From Schinkia azotoformans LMG 9581 (GTDB lineage: Bacteria; Bacillota; Bacilli; Bacillales; Bacillaceae_J), in contig NZ_AJLR01000004.1 in assembly GCF_000307855.1 (NCBI RefSeq), forward strand, positions 18,449 through 82,448: DNA of 64,000 nt. Direction: 5' to 3'. Both the position numbers and the translations under genes were made by a program. Below, piece by piece: positions 35,379 through 44,750 of this stretch; position 1 is the first letter of the stretch; each line of letters starts with the position of its first letter. The notes beneath the pieces were generated by a model, which saw only the letters and a list, made by a program, of their open reading frames with translations, made no database searches and was not told the origin of the DNA.

Positions 35379-35600
35379 ATGGAATTTGTTTTAAGTTGTA
35401 AAGGCAGTGCTGAACCTTGTGAGGTTACTTTTGATCATGATAACGGCCGTTATATGCTTAGGAAAGCAGACCGAAGCGGTGAGTTTTTTAACACCCCACA
35501 GCAATTAGTCGAATGGATCGAAGAAAACTGGACGATAAAGGATTTCTATGATCCGGAGGAGTTTATTAAAATGGTGAATGAAATAAAAAACAATCTTTAA
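35379..35600 (+). CDS. Small hypothetical protein (73 aa)
   Basis: A 73-residue soluble protein (MEFVLSCKGSAEPCEVTF ... QQLVEWIEENWTIKDFYDPEEF). Family not recognised. The ATG at 35379 has GAGGGTG upstream; the frame is open from 35307 without a good site. A strong terminator follows 15 bases after the stop. Confidence 0.7.
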   Translation: MEFVLSCKGSAEPCEVTFDHDNGRYMLRKADRSGEFFNTPQQLVEWIEENWTIKDFYDPEEFIKMVNEIKNNL

Positions 35601-35614
35601 TTACTCTCCCAAAC

Positions 35615-35650
35615 TAAAAAGCAAAACCCTTGCAAGGGTTTTGCTTTTTA
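35615..35650 (+). terminator. Long perfect terminator after the small gene
   Basis: AAAAAGCAAAACCCTT / AAGGGTTTTGCTTTTT, a near-perfect inverted repeat usable on both strands. It abuts repeat copy 2. Confidence 0.9.
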
Positions 35651-35651
35651 T

Positions 35652-35805
35652 TGTCTAGCTCCAGCGACCAGCGACTCGTAAATTTCACTCATCTCCCTAC
35701 GATAAGTCAACAACAGAGGAATCGCTTCGCTCATCGCCGGATATCCTTTATCTCAGTCGATGCGATCCAGTTTATACGTCGCTAAACGGTCGCTTTCGCT
35801 TTTCT
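35652..35805 (+). repeat. Copy 2 of the dispersed intergenic repeat (long form, 154 bp)
   Basis: It begins TGTCTAGCTCCAGCGACCAG and ends CGCTTTCGCTTTTCT, like the copies at 3855 and 60142, but has about 95 extra bases in the middle. The short copies look like internal deletions of this form. It is noncoding and ends 3 bases before the stop codon of the minus-strand gene at 35808. Confidence 0.8.
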
Positions 35806-35807
35806 AA

Positions 35808-35957
35808 TTAATATCCCCAAGAAGCACCAACGATAATTAAAAGGATGAATAGTACAACGATTAACGCAAAGCCACGTCCGTAGCCGAAGCCGCAGCCGCC
35901 ATAACCAAAGCCTCCGTATCCGCAGCATCCGCCACCAAATCCACCGTATCCGAACAT
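35808..35957 (-). CDS. YjcZ-family sporulation mini-protein
   Basis: A 49-residue protein: a Gly/Tyr/Cys-rich head (GYGGFGGG ... GYGRG) and one C-terminal membrane helix ([18 protein letters not shown]). This is the YjcZ family, associated with sporulation in Bacillus. The ATG at 35957 has AGGAG upstream. It shares its helix almost exactly with the products at 36221 and 36515. Confidence 0.88.
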   Translation of the reverse strand: MFGYGGFGGGCCGYGGFGYGGCGFGYGRGFALIVVLFILLIIVGASWGY

Positions 35958-36220
35958 ATAATTCAACTCCTTTCTGAGAATGTAAACCATCAAAGAATGA
36001 GTGTTGCTCTACAGAGTGCCCTTTGAGCAATCTGTACATTAATAACATATGGAAAACAAAATTAATCCGTATAGTTATTTGCCCTGTTTCTGATAAAATA
36101 GGCGTTTATTATTTTTGTCTCTATTTTTTAGATAATAGGGGATATGCCTATAACATTTATGAACATTTGTCATAGGTTAATAGTGTGTTAGTTACAGTAA
36201 TTTAAAGGAGGAGAATAAAT

Positions 36221-36358
36221 ATGGCATATGGATTTGGATATGGGTATGGTGCTTGCGGTTGTGGATGTGGTGGATTCGGTTATGGTGCAAACGCCTTCGC
36301 TTTAATTGTAGTTTTATTTATTCTTTTAATTATAGTAGGTGCCGCCTGGAGATGCTAA
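36221..36358 (+). CDS. YjcZ-family mini-protein, second copy
   Basis: A 45-residue protein with a Gly/Tyr/Cys head ([13 protein letters not shown]) and the [18 protein letters not shown] helix. It has a strong AAAGGAGG ribosome site 9 bases before the ATG. It is on the opposite strand from its neighbour at 35808, with about 260 bases between the divergent starts. It ends before a terminator. Confidence 0.85.
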   Translation: MAYGFGYGYGACGCGCGGFGYGANAFALIVVLFILLIIVGAAWRC

Positions 36359-36389
36359 TACCCATTTGATTCGCTCACAATTAAACAGT

Positions 36390-36427
36390 AGTCCTATTCT
36401 CTTAATGAGTGGGGCTACCTTTTTTTA
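36390..36427 (+). terminator. Terminator after the second YjcZ-like gene
   Basis: GTAGTCCTATTC / GAGTGGGGCTAC stem with wobble pairs, then CCTTTTTTT. Confidence 0.7.
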
Positions 36428-36444
36428 TTGATGAAAATAAAAGA

Positions 36445-36468
36445 ACCCGCTTTAGCGTCCAAGCGGGC
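36445..36468 (-). terminator. Terminator of the third YjcZ-like gene
   Basis: On the minus strand AGCCCGCTT-GGACGCTA-AAGCGGGTT is followed by CTTTTATTTT. Confidence 0.8.
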
Positions 36469-36514
36469 TATATAAAAAAAGGAGGTAGAAGATAATAGTG
36501 GAAAAAGTTAAAAC

Positions 36515-36610
36515 CTAGTAGACGAAACTGGTGCCTACAATTATCAACAAGATAAATAGGACGACAATTAACGCAAAGTTATTGCCATATCCGCCGTGCC
36601 CGCCGCTCAT
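36515..36610 (-). CDS. YjcZ-like mini-protein, third copy with a short His/Gly head
   Basis: A 31-residue protein: head MSGGHGGYGNN, then the shared helix [18 protein letters not shown]. The head lacks the Cys residues of the other two copies and includes a His. Ribosome site GGGGGTGAT. This reduced relative probably arose by duplication. It has its own terminator. Confidence 0.8.
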   Translation of the reverse strand: MSGGHGGYGNNFALIVVLFILLIIVGTSFVY

Positions 36611-36723
36611 AATGATCACCCCCTTGTTGTGTTTACTCATAAATTATGTCTGTTCATCTTTTTATGTATAGTTGCATGTCCTCCACAAATAAAAAAGGGC
36701 AAATTTGTTTGTAGCAAATAATA

Positions 36724-36749
36724 AAAAAACCGGGGATCCCGGTTTTTGT
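36724..36749 (-). terminator. Terminator of the DUF3905-like gene
   Basis: AAAACCGGGATCCCCGGTTTTTTTAT on the minus strand: CCGGG/CCCGG palindromic stem with flanking A and T runs. Confidence 0.85.
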
Positions 36750-36762
36750 TGATTACCCTATT

Positions 36763-37116
36763 TTAATCAGTACCTTTACTTACATCTTTGGTTGGATGCA
36801 TAAATGGGGCGGCTTGTGGTGGTTTTTGCTTTTCAACAAGATCAATATTTTCATCTGTATTCCAACCAATATCATTCGTCGGATGAACCCATTCGTCCCC
36901 GGCCATAACAGAAGGGTCTGTTTCTTTCGTCCATTGATTTAATGGTGAGTTTGGAGAATCGTAAAAGCTATCACCTATAACAACCCCCTGTTCATTCACA
37001 AAAGGTGGTTCAATTTTAATCCCGCTATCTTTAAAATTAGGGGATGAAATTTGATGCGGCATTGTTCCATCAATTAATGGAGATTTTAAATTTTCTTTTT
37101 TCTCATTTTTACTCAT
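36763..37116 (-). CDS. DUF3905-like hypothetical protein
   Basis: A 117-residue soluble protein rich in Pro, Asp, Asn and Trp, with the pattern DPSVMAGDEWVHPTNDIGWNT that I associate with the Bacillus DUF3905 family. The function is unknown. The ATG at 37116 has AGAGGTGAT upstream; the frame runs open further 5' without a good start. A terminator precedes it on the same strand, so it has its own promoter. Confidence 0.75.
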   Translation of the reverse strand: MSKNEKKENLKSPLIDGTMPHQISSPNFKDSGIKIEPPFVNEQGVVIGDSFYDSPNSPLNQWTKETDPSVMAGDEWVHPTNDIGWNTDENIDLVEKQKPPQAAPFMHPTKDVSKGTD

Positions 37117-37179
37117 ATGTATCACCTCTTTAGCACTATTGTTGTTAGTATGTCTTGGACAAGTTGTCGATATACAAAA

Positions 37180-37205
37180 ACTACCTTCCACAAGGAAAGG
37201 TAGTT
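37180..37205 (-). terminator. Terminator of the two-helix membrane protein gene
   Basis: On the minus strand CTACCTTTCC-TTGT-GGAAGGTAG (one bulged base) runs into TTTTTG. It overlaps the last base of the stop codon. Confidence 0.75.
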
Positions 37206-37384
37206 TAAATCGAAATCCTGTTTCGGTCATAAATTGATATTAATACAAGTCCGAGCAAAAATAGTGGAAGCCAACTGAAGATGAGAATAGTAAATTGTCC
37301 AAATGTTTTCATTCCTGTATTCGGGGTCAGGCAAAGAATCAAGCTTATAATAAGCCCCATAAAAAGATATAAAAATAAGGCCAT
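37205..37384 (-). CDS. Two-helix membrane mini-protein (59 aa)
   Basis: A 59-residue protein with two membrane helices (LFLYLFMGLIISLILCL and TILIFSWLPLFLLGLVLISIY) joined by a short PNTGMKTFGQ loop, and a basic C-terminus. Ribosome site GGAGTTGATG precedes the ATG. No family is recognised, but the hydrophobic profile, ribosome site and dedicated terminator support it. Confidence 0.7.
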   Translation of the reverse strand: MALFLYLFMGLIISLILCLTPNTGMKTFGQFTILIFSWLPLFLLGLVLISIYDRNRISI

Positions 37385-37511
37385 TTGGCATCAACTCCAC
37401 TTTTTAAGATAGAGTATTGTATGCAATTTATGATGATTTGGTGAATGAGTAACTTAAATTTGCAGCATTCTATATATAGTAACGTCATTTCAGAAAATGG
37501 AGGAATTTATT

Positions 37512-37676
37512 ATGAAACGAAAAGTGAAGCACGATGCAGCGAAAACGAATAACAAGACACCTGTTGAAAGTATGCCACAGGTAGAATTTGATAATGAATT
37601 TACTGATCTGAAAGCCTTTAAAACAGCTGAAAATGCTAGGATTTCTAACAGAATTGAAGATGAAGGAAAACGATAA
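37512..37676 (+). CDS. Small hydrophilic hypothetical protein (54 aa)
   Basis: A 54-residue charged, Cys-free protein (MKRKVKHDAAKTNNKTP ... ENARISNRIEDEGKR). Ribosome site GGAGG is 8 to 9 bases before the ATG. It lies 16 bases before the next small gene, probably co-transcribed. Its composition recalls minor small acid-soluble spore proteins, but no family is recognised. Confidence 0.65.
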   Translation: MKRKVKHDAAKTNNKTPVESMPQVEFDNEFTDLKAFKTAENARISNRIEDEGKR

Positions 37677-37692
37677 AGGGAGGAATCATTAA

Positions 37693-37887
37693 ATGGGTAA
37701 AAAAAATCCAAGGCATAATAACCCAGAAGTAAAAAGCCAACAAACTCCGAGAGGGAATAGCAAAGAAGAGTTTGGTCTGGAATTCAGTGATGTAAATGCC
37801 AGTAAACAATTTGAAATTGCGGCTGCTAAAAAATATGCGCAAGCAGAAAAGGAAAAATCGGAAGGAGCACGCCGAAATTCAGAATAG
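37693..37887 (+). CDS. Small basic hypothetical protein (64 aa)
   Basis: A 64-residue hydrophilic protein with an Asn/Lys/Arg-rich N-terminus (GKKNPRHNNPEVKSQQTPRG) and an Ala/Lys/Glu helix at the end. There is no membrane segment. It could be a minor spore protein; that is a guess from composition and its neighbour. Ribosome site GGGAGG. It ends at a terminator. Confidence 0.65.
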   Translation: MGKKNPRHNNPEVKSQQTPRGNSKEEFGLEFSDVNASKQFEIAAAKKYAQAEKEKSEGARRNSE

Positions 37888-37889
37888 TA

Positions 37890-37924
37890 AAAAGGCTGAT
37901 TGTATCAGCCTTCAATGTTTTTTA
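37890..37924. terminator. Terminator between the small basic gene and the radical SAM gene
   Basis: AAGGCTGAT-TGT-ATCAGCCTT, then CAATGTTTTTT on the plus strand and TTTTTAC on the minus strand. It overlaps the 3' end of the radical SAM gene. Confidence 0.8.
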
Positions 37925-39662
37925 ATGACGCTGTAAAAAGGGCGCTCTTTTTTAGGGTAGGATTATAAAAAATTAGCATTAATGTTGATTCATTATTGAT
38001 AGACCCGGTTTGAAGATAATGACCGATATCAAATGGGATGACTTCCATAATCGTATGCTTGTGTAAATCCTTTTCAGATAATGAAAGCTGCACAAATTCC
38101 TCACCTAATATGGAAGGAGTTTCACTAAGTGTTTTTAAATACTCAGAACGTAAATCCTTATCAAATTTATCTTGCCACCATGGCTTACGTGGCTTATGAG
38201 ATTTGCTGATTAAATAATCATATTTCATCATTGCTTCAATCACAATTAAAGGCAATTGCTCCTTCGTACTTAAAAACATAAACAATCTTTCAAATAAATC
38301 TTCAAGTTGATGCCCAATCCGACTCCAGCCTTTCTTGTCCCAATAGGCACCAAACTCCTGAAAGAAATCGAATGGTGAATCAAAAACATTCCATACCAAA
38401 TATAGTAAAGTAGTATCCATGCGATGAGCATTCCAATATTTTTCAAGTACATCTTCTACTTGTTTTATTCTTAAGATATCGTTAAACGGTAAAACATTAT
38501 TCCCTAAAATCTCATATGGGGAATGGTCTTCATATATATATCCGTACTTTTCAGCCTCTCTTCTAAGACCTGTTCCCCGCAGCATTTTCAGAAAACCAAG
38601 CTGTAATTCCTCCGGTTCGAATGCAAAAACATCATTAAACGTCTTTCTGAATGAATCATAGTCCTCTTCAGGTAAACCGGCAATTAAATCTAAATGCTGG
38701 GCAATTTTACCGCCTTCCTTGACCATTTGCACAGTCCTTGTTAGTTTTTCAAAGTTTTGCTTTCTTTTGACTAGCGCATTTGTATAATCGTTGGTGGATT
38801 GAATCCCTATTTCAAATCGAAATAATCCTTCCGGGGCATGATCATTTAAAAATTGAAGGACTTCTGGCCGCATAATGTCAGCTGTTATTTCAAATTGAAA
38901 GACAGTACCAGGATAGTGGTGATCAATTAAAAATTGAAACATTTCCATTGCATAGCTGCGGCTAATATTAAAGGTTCTGTCTACAAATTTCAATGTTTTG
39001 GCGCCATGCTCCATTAAAAATAAAATATCTTCTTTTATTTTATCACGATTGAAATAGCGAACCCCAACTTCGATTGATGAAAGACAAAATTGACATGTAA
39101 AAGGGCAGCCACGACTTGTCTCTATGTACACAACGCGCTTTGATAAATTTGGAAAATCCTCCGGAAATCGATAAGGAGAAGGGATTGTTGCTAAATCAAG
39201 TTTTTCACGCTGTGGGTTAATAACCACTTCTTCATTTCTTCGGTAAGCAATACCGGCAACATTGCGATAGTCCTGCGTTGAAGACATTTCAGTAAGCAAT
39301 GACTTAAACGTACTTTCGCCTTCACCGATCGCAATAAAATCTACTTCGTTAATCTTCTCCATCCATTCAAACGTATCATAGGTTACCTCCGGGCCACCTA
39401 AAACGATGATGAGCTTCGGTTGAATTTTTTTTAGCATTTTAATTACTTTTATCGTTTCTTCAATGTTCCAAATGTAACAGCTAAATCCTATTACATCTGG
39501 GCCTTTTGAGTATAAGTCAGATACAATATTCATGACCGGGTCATTAATCGTGTATTCTGCTAGTTGAATATGAAATTCAGGTTCTGCATAAGCCTTTAAA
39601 TATCGTAAAGCAAGGCTTGTATGGATAAACTTTGCATTTAATGTAGAACAAATAATATTCAT
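37905..39662 (-). CDS. B12-binding radical SAM protein with a DUF4080-type C-terminus
   Basis: A 585-residue cytoplasmic protein. The N-terminal cobalamin-binding domain (about 1-140) has DVIGFSCYIWN and IIVLGGPEVTYD. The radical SAM domain has the 4Fe-4S motif CPFTCQFC (Cys-x3-Cys-x2-Cys) near residue 186. A C-terminal region (from about 390) resembles DUF4080. It belongs to the BchE/methylthiotransferase-like superfamily; substrate unknown. It is monocistronic with a strong AAGGAG site and no partner enzyme beside it. Confidence 0.88.
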   Translation of the reverse strand: MNIICSTLNAKFIHTSLALRYLKAYAEPEFHIQLAEYTINDPVMNIVSDLYSKGPDVIGFSCYIWNIEETIKVIKMLKKIQPKLIIVLGGPEVTYDTFEWMEKINEVDFIAIGEGESTFKSLLTEMSSTQDYRNVAGIAYRRNEEVVINPQREKLDLATIPSPYRFPEDFPNLSKRVVYIETSRGCPFTCQFCLSSIEVGVRYFNRDKIKEDILFLMEHGAKTLKFVDRTFNISRSYAMEMFQFLIDHHYPGTVFQFEITADIMRPEVLQFLNDHAPEGLFRFEIGIQSTNDYTNALVKRKQNFEKLTRTVQMVKEGGKIAQHLDLIAGLPEEDYDSFRKTFNDVFAFEPEELQLGFLKMLRGTGLRREAEKYGYIYEDHSPYEILGNNVLPFNDILRIKQVEDVLEKYWNAHRMDTTLLYLVWNVFDSPFDFFQEFGAYWDKKGWSRIGHQLEDLFERLFMFLSTKEQLPLIVIEAMMKYDYLISKSHKPRKPWWQDKFDKDLRSEYLKTLSETPSILGEEFVQLSLSEKDLHKHTIMEVIPFDIGHYLQTGSINNESTLMLIFYNPTLKKSALFTASLKNIEG

Positions 39663-39725
39663 AAATTTACTCCTTTATTCCCTAATCTTACTATTCTATC
39701 ACAATTTACCAAATTTAAATCAAAA

Positions 39726-39747
39726 CGAACCGGAAAGATCCGGTTCG
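39726..39747 (-). terminator. Terminator of the chemoreceptor at 39751
   Basis: On the minus strand CGAACCGGATCTTTCCGGTTCG runs into TTTTGATTT; it starts 4 bases past the stop. Confidence 0.85.
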
Positions 39748-39750
39748 CTA

Positions 39751-41811
39751 TTATAATCTAAATCGTCCAACAGAGTGTTTTAATTCTTGAGTTAAATCAT
39801 GCAGTCTTGAGGAAATTTCCTTTACTTTTTGAACTGAATCCATTTGTTCATCCGTTGTGCCTGTTACCTCTTCAACGCCGGCTGTTGTTGTTTGACTTAC
39901 ATTGGTTACCCGTTCAATCGAAATAAATATATCATTACTGCGCTTTGAAATTTCATCGGCTGTTTGTGCGATATTTTCAATATTATTTGATAGGTCATCA
40001 ATATAGGTTACAATCTGATGGAAATTCCTTTCACTATCATTCACTACTTCGGAACCTTCTTCAACTGATTTTTTACTTTGGTCAATATTGATCAAGGCCT
40101 TTGTAGAATCACTTTGAATTTCAGAAATTAAAGTCGACACTTTTTCAACGGATTTGCTTGATTGCTCCGCTAATTTTTTTACCTCCTGGGCCACTACAGC
40201 AAAGCCTTTGCCTTGTTCACCTGCTCTTGCCGCCTCAATTGATGCATTTAAGGAAAGTAAATTTGTCTGTTCAGAAATATCATGGATTAATTTTGTAATA
40301 TCGCTAATTTGTTGTAATCTCATATCGAGTGTTTTCATTATATTACTCGACTCAACTGATTGTTTAACAATAATGTCCATATTTGATTTCATTTTTTCCA
40401 TTGCCATTTTACCTTCTGAAGAAACTTCTTTTGTTTTTCGGGCTTGTCCGGCAATAGTTGAAATATTTTCTGACATAGACTGCATTGAATTGGCATTGTG
40501 CTCAACATTGTTAGCAACACTGAACATATCTGTGCTCAGCTTATCAGCACCTAAAGAAACTTCACCCATAGCGTCATTTATAATTTTAGCAACTGAGCTT
40601 GAAACTTCGGCTTGTTCATTCAATATGTTTGAGCTTTGATCGACTTCATGGGCGAGGTTGTTAATTTTTTTAACCATGTCTCGTAAACTGTCTATCGTTC
40701 TATTTACCGAATGGAGCAGCATGCCGATTTCGTCCTTTGACTTCACTTGTAACTTACTTGAAAGGTCACCATTACTAACAGCCTCCATTAAAGAAGATAC
40801 GCTATTAATCGGTTGAACAAAATATCTGGCGATGAGCCAGCTTATGACAATGGAAATAGCGATTAACAGAATGATAACAATCACCTGGATGGATACTAAT
40901 TTTGATAGGCTACTCTCAGTCATTGTATTGGCTTCTGTTATTTTATTGCTCATATTTGTACCAATTGTTTTTGTAAACGATGATACCTCTTCCTGTGGGA
41001 TTACAGATAAAACGGTCCAACCTGTTTTTTCATGGACAAGAGGAAGATAGGTTACTTGATTAATGTCTAATAAAATTCTTCCATCACTAATTTCTTTGAA
41101 AAACGGTAAGTCGTTTACCTTCTTAGCCTCCTTAACAAGCTCCAGGTCTTTATGTCCGATAATAGAGCGATCAGCACCTATTAAAGCTATAAAACCAGTT
41201 TCACCGACTTTAATTTGTGAAATATATTCACTTAAAAGAGTGGCATTTAGGTCAGCAGATATTACGCCAGAAAATTGATTGTTAGTGTATATAGGTGTGC
41301 TGATTGTAATGAATGATTTGCCGCTTTTACCTTTTTGCATATTTGAGATGTAGATTTGATCATTCTTTAATGCTTTTGCTTTTTGGTACCACTCTTCGCT
41401 AATTTGTTTTGGTTCCATTTTATCTTTTGAATAAGTCGCAAGGATTCCGTTATTGGACGCTATATACATGGATGAAATATACTCATTTTTGTTTACAAAT
41501 CCTTGAAACAGCTGCTTTAGGATAGCAGGGTTGGTAATGCTTTTGCTGGCGTTTAAAGGATATTCAATCGACTGGATTATATTATCTAATTTTTCAACCA
41601 CATTTTTTCCTTCAAGATAGGTGAGGGTACCCGCATAATGGCCTGAAAATCCGCTAACATCTCTTTCAACGACTTCTGACAGGCCATTTGTTAAATTATC
41701 TACATTATTGGAAAAGTTTTTTATTGAAATGTAAGTAAATAATGAACAAATTAATATAATAATAGATGATAAGCCTGCAACGCCGGTAATTAATTTTGCT
41801 TTTAACTTCAT
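39751..41811 (-). CDS. Methyl-accepting chemotaxis protein with a double-Cache sensor
   Basis: A 686-residue chemoreceptor. It has TM1 (about 10-30), a long extracytoplasmic region of dCache type (about 35-305, with [35 protein letters not shown] and [18 protein letters not shown]), TM2 (about 308-328), HAMP and a signalling domain. The tip is [24 protein letters not shown], a slightly unusual version with Ser for Ala. The ligand is unknown. AGGAGG-type ribosome site. The cyclic-di-GMP gene lies 36 bases upstream on the same strand, so the two may form one operon. Confidence 0.93.
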   Translation of the reverse strand: MKLKAKLITGVAGLSSIIILICSLFTYISIKNFSNNVDNLTNGLSEVVERDVSGFSGHYAGTLTYLEGKNVVEKLDNIIQSIEYPLNASKSITNPAILKQLFQGFVNKNEYISSMYIASNNGILATYSKDKMEPKQISEEWYQKAKALKNDQIYISNMQKGKSGKSFITISTPIYTNNQFSGVISADLNATLLSEYISQIKVGETGFIALIGADRSIIGHKDLELVKEAKKVNDLPFFKEISDGRILLDINQVTYLPLVHEKTGWTVLSVIPQEEVSSFTKTIGTNMSNKITEANTMTESSLSKLVSIQVIVIILLIAISIVISWLIARYFVQPINSVSSLMEAVSNGDLSSKLQVKSKDEIGMLLHSVNRTIDSLRDMVKKINNLAHEVDQSSNILNEQAEVSSSVAKIINDAMGEVSLGADKLSTDMFSVANNVEHNANSMQSMSENISTIAGQARKTKEVSSEGKMAMEKMKSNMDIIVKQSVESSNIMKTLDMRLQQISDITKLIHDISEQTNLLSLNASIEAARAGEQGKGFAVVAQEVKKLAEQSSKSVEKVSTLISEIQSDSTKALINIDQSKKSVEEGSEVVNDSERNFHQIVTYIDDLSNNIENIAQTADEISKRSNDIFISIERVTNVSQTTTAGVEEVTGTTDEQMDSVQKVKEISSRLHDLTQELKHSVGRFRL

Positions 41812-41847
41812 CGTAATTCCTCCGTTATACCGTAAATTATCTCTAAC

Positions 41848-43761
41848 CTATAAAGCGAGTTGATATTCATCGTTAACCGTTAATAGCAATTTTACTATTT
41901 CTTCGCTCGGTAAAGCCCTACTTAAATAAAATCCTTGTGCATAATCGCAGTTGTGATTATCCAAAAATTCCAGTTGTTCTTTCGTTTCAACACCTTCGGC
42001 CACAACGGTTAATTGTAATTCATGAGCCATCGCGATCATGGCCTTCGTTAAAGCAATATTATTTTTATTCTGTGGAATATCAGAGATAAAAGAACGATCA
42101 ATTTTTATTGAATCAATTGGTAGTTGCTGAATGTAGCTTAAATTTGAGTGACCTTTTCCGAAATCATCTATTAAGATTTTAAAACCTTGTTTTTTAAGAC
42201 TAGTAATAATATGGATCACAGATTCCTTTTGAAATAGACTAATATTTTCAGTGATTTCAAGCCCTATTAGAGTTGGGTCTATGTTTGTTTTATCGATTAT
42301 ATGTTTTGTCATCTTTAACAAATTGGCATTCATCAATTGTATAGGAGACAAATTTACAGCAATCTTTGGAATTTTGATACCCGCCAAGCGCCATTTCTGT
42401 ATTTGTAAACAAACGGTTTCGAGGACCCACTCCCCAATATCTAATATTAACCCCGTTTCCTCAGCTAAAGGTATAAATTCAGAAGGGGAGATCATTCCAA
42501 GTGTAGAGTGATTCCAACGAATTAATGCTTCAAGTCCGATAAGATTCCGGGTTTTAATATTTATTTGGGGTTGGTAATATAGTTGTAATTCATTCATCTC
42601 AATGGCTTTTATTAAATGTTTTTCAAGTAAGACCTTTCTCCTTACTTTCGCAAGAAGCTCATCCCCAAAAAGCTGGAATTGGTAGCCAACCTCTTTAGCT
42701 GCTGTTTTTGCAAGAGTAGCATTTTTGTATAACTCGTCCGCAGTCATTCCGTGATCCGGATAAATGCCAATGCCGATTGTTGCTGATAGGAAATACTCAT
42801 CTCCATCAAAATAGAAAGGCTGTTCAATTTCTTGCAGAAGGTTTTCAGCTTCTTTTTGGACTGCCTCAGCCTCATATAAATTCGGGTTAATGATAGCAAA
42901 TTCTTTAGAATTTATTCTCCCGATGAATAGACCCTTGTACCTTGTTTGGATTCGGATAGCTAAAGTCTGCAATAATTCATCACCGACTTTATGCCCATAC
43001 ATTGCATTAAGGGTTTTTAATTTTGCCGTATCAACTATAAATAAAGAAAATTTCTGTTTGTTTGTTTCCTGGTCATTCAGGAAATTACTAAGATGCTTCA
43101 TAAATAAGCTGAATTTCGGAAGTCTTGTATAAGAATCATAATGGGTAAGAAATTCTATTTTTCCCTCTGCTTGTCGTTGGGATGAGATATCTGTAAAAAC
43201 ACCAATATAATTAGTTACCGATCCATTCATATTGCTGATCTCAGATATACTGAGTTGTTCAGGGAAAATTTGTCCATTTTTTCTTTGGTTTATTATTTCT
43301 CCATGCCACCGTCCGTTTTTCTTTAATTCTTTTTTTAAATTTGAATAAAATTCGCGAGAATGCAATCCAGAACTTAAAATAGACGGAGTTTTGCCTATCA
43401 CTTCATTTTCCTTGTAGCCTGTCATTTCTGTAAAAGAAGGATTAATAGTAATGATCTCTTCTTTATCGTTAGTAATGACAAGGCCTTCATGCATTTGATC
43501 AAATATTGATTTATATATGGTAAGCTCTAATTGTTGGTCTACCAATGTTCTAATTTGTTCACGGTCTCGGTATATAAATCGTAAAGATATATAAAACATG
43601 ATGGCCGTAGTAATTAGCAGGAAAACCCATTCTTTATGTGTCGGAACAAATATATTTGCGATAGAGATTCCAACTATTCCGATAACAATATAGGTAGTTG
43701 TGAAAACAATAGCAAATTTTAAACCATCTCTTAAATAAGTTTTATCCCTTGTCTTTGGCAT
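41848..43761 (-). CDS. Membrane PAS-GGDEF-EAL protein, probably a cyclic-di-GMP phosphodiesterase
   Basis: About 637 residues: two membrane helices (about 15-60), PAS (about 80-195), GGDEF-like domain (about 205-370) and EAL domain (about 380-630). The GGDEF site is degenerate: the equivalent segment reads GRINSKEF, so cyclase activity is unlikely. The EAL domain keeps the catalytic pattern (LEALIRW, LEITEN, IDDFGKGHSN, EGVET), so it should hydrolyse c-di-GMP. The ATG at 43761 is preceded by AAAGG; an upstream ATG at 43779 lacks a site. A chemoreceptor follows on the same strand. Confidence 0.9.
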   Translation of the reverse strand: MPKTRDKTYLRDGLKFAIVFTTTYIVIGIVGISIANIFVPTHKEWVFLLITTAIMFYISLRFIYRDREQIRTLVDQQLELTIYKSIFDQMHEGLVITNDKEEIITINPSFTEMTGYKENEVIGKTPSILSSGLHSREFYSNLKKELKKNGRWHGEIINQRKNGQIFPEQLSISEISNMNGSVTNYIGVFTDISSQRQAEGKIEFLTHYDSYTRLPKFSLFMKHLSNFLNDQETNKQKFSLFIVDTAKLKTLNAMYGHKVGDELLQTLAIRIQTRYKGLFIGRINSKEFAIINPNLYEAEAVQKEAENLLQEIEQPFYFDGDEYFLSATIGIGIYPDHGMTADELYKNATLAKTAAKEVGYQFQLFGDELLAKVRRKVLLEKHLIKAIEMNELQLYYQPQINIKTRNLIGLEALIRWNHSTLGMISPSEFIPLAEETGLILDIGEWVLETVCLQIQKWRLAGIKIPKIAVNLSPIQLMNANLLKMTKHIIDKTNIDPTLIGLEITENISLFQKESVIHIITSLKKQGFKILIDDFGKGHSNLSYIQQLPIDSIKIDRSFISDIPQNKNNIALTKAMIAMAHELQLTVVAEGVETKEQLEFLDNHNCDYAQGFYLSRALPSEEIVKLLLTVNDEYQLAL

Positions 43762-43996
43762 TCCACCACAACCTTTCATAGATGATCGACAAGGCTTACG
43801 TCTTTATAACAATTACACTATGACATTAGTCACATTATATAATATATTACAGTAAATTTTTACAAGATTTTTTAAAAGTTTCATGAATCTTCATGAATAT
43901 TTGTTGAATATATGTCATGACTTCTAATTCATGCTATTTGCTATAATAAGGGAAGTACATAATAACTAGAAAAGAATGGTAGGAGGAAATTATATA

Positions 43997-44716
43997 ATGA
44001 AGAGAGCTTTCTTCGTGATGGTAACAATTCTGTCGATACTGCTATTAGTTTCATGTAGCGGTGCTCAGATTGGAAATCTTCAATCTGAAAAATCTAGTAT
44101 AAATATTCAAAATGAAAAAGCGTTGGATGTTTCGATTCGACTTGGTGCAGGCGACCTTACGCTAAGCGGCAACACTGCTAAAGCAGCTGAAGTCGACTTT
44201 TCATATAATGTGGAAGAGCTTAAACCGGTTATCGACTACAAAATAGCAGAAGGGGAAGGACAGCTGTCTATTATTCAAAGCAATATGAATAAACCAATGG
44301 GAAATTTAGAAGGGCTTGAATACAAAGGCAATGTCGTACTAAATAATAATTTACCTATTATCCTATATGTAAAAACAGGAGCAGGAGAGAATCTACTAGA
44401 TTTAAGCGCAGTACAACTACAAAACGCTGAAATTTATACTGGTGTTGGACAAACTACGATTAATTTTGCTGGCGATTATAAAAAGGATTTTGAGGCCAGT
44501 ATTGAGTCAGGGGTCGGTAATACTGAAATCATTGTTCCCAAAAATGTAGGAGTAAAAGTATTAATCGAAAACGGGATTGGAAAAGTGGAAACAGAAGGTC
44601 TTAAATCTGTGGATAATGATCAGTATGTTAACGATAGTTATGAAAAAGCAAAAATAAAAACAAATATAAAAATAAAAATGGGTGTCGGTGACCTGAAAAT
44701 TAAAGTGGGAGAATAA
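43997..44716 (+). CDS. Lipoprotein with a toast-rack (LiaF-like) beta domain
   Basis: A 239-residue lipoprotein: lipobox LLVS-C (near residue 18), then repeated beta strands with the periodic GAGDLTLSG, TGVGQTTIN, SGVGNTEIIV and MGVGDLKIKV motifs. These are the hallmark of toast-rack/DUF4097-like beta solenoids, also found in LiaF-type proteins. Role unknown; possibly cell-envelope sensing. The ATG at 43997 has AGGAGG upstream. It is monocistronic. Confidence 0.85.
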   Translation: MKRAFFVMVTILSILLLVSCSGAQIGNLQSEKSSINIQNEKALDVSIRLGAGDLTLSGNTAKAAEVDFSYNVEELKPVIDYKIAEGEGQLSIIQSNMNKPMGNLEGLEYKGNVVLNNNLPIILYVKTGAGENLLDLSAVQLQNAEIYTGVGQTTINFAGDYKKDFEASIESGVGNTEIIVPKNVGVKVLIENGIGKVETEGLKSVDNDQYVNDSYEKAKIKTNIKIKMGVGDLKIKVGE

Positions 44717-44750
44717 ATGAATAGGGCTTAATGGCCCCATTCATTTATTC
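44717..44750 (+). terminator. Terminator of the toast-rack lipoprotein gene
   Basis: ATGAATAGGGC-TTAAT-GGCCCCATTCAT, then TTATTCTTTTG. It overlaps the end of the converging gene at 44745. Confidence 0.75.
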
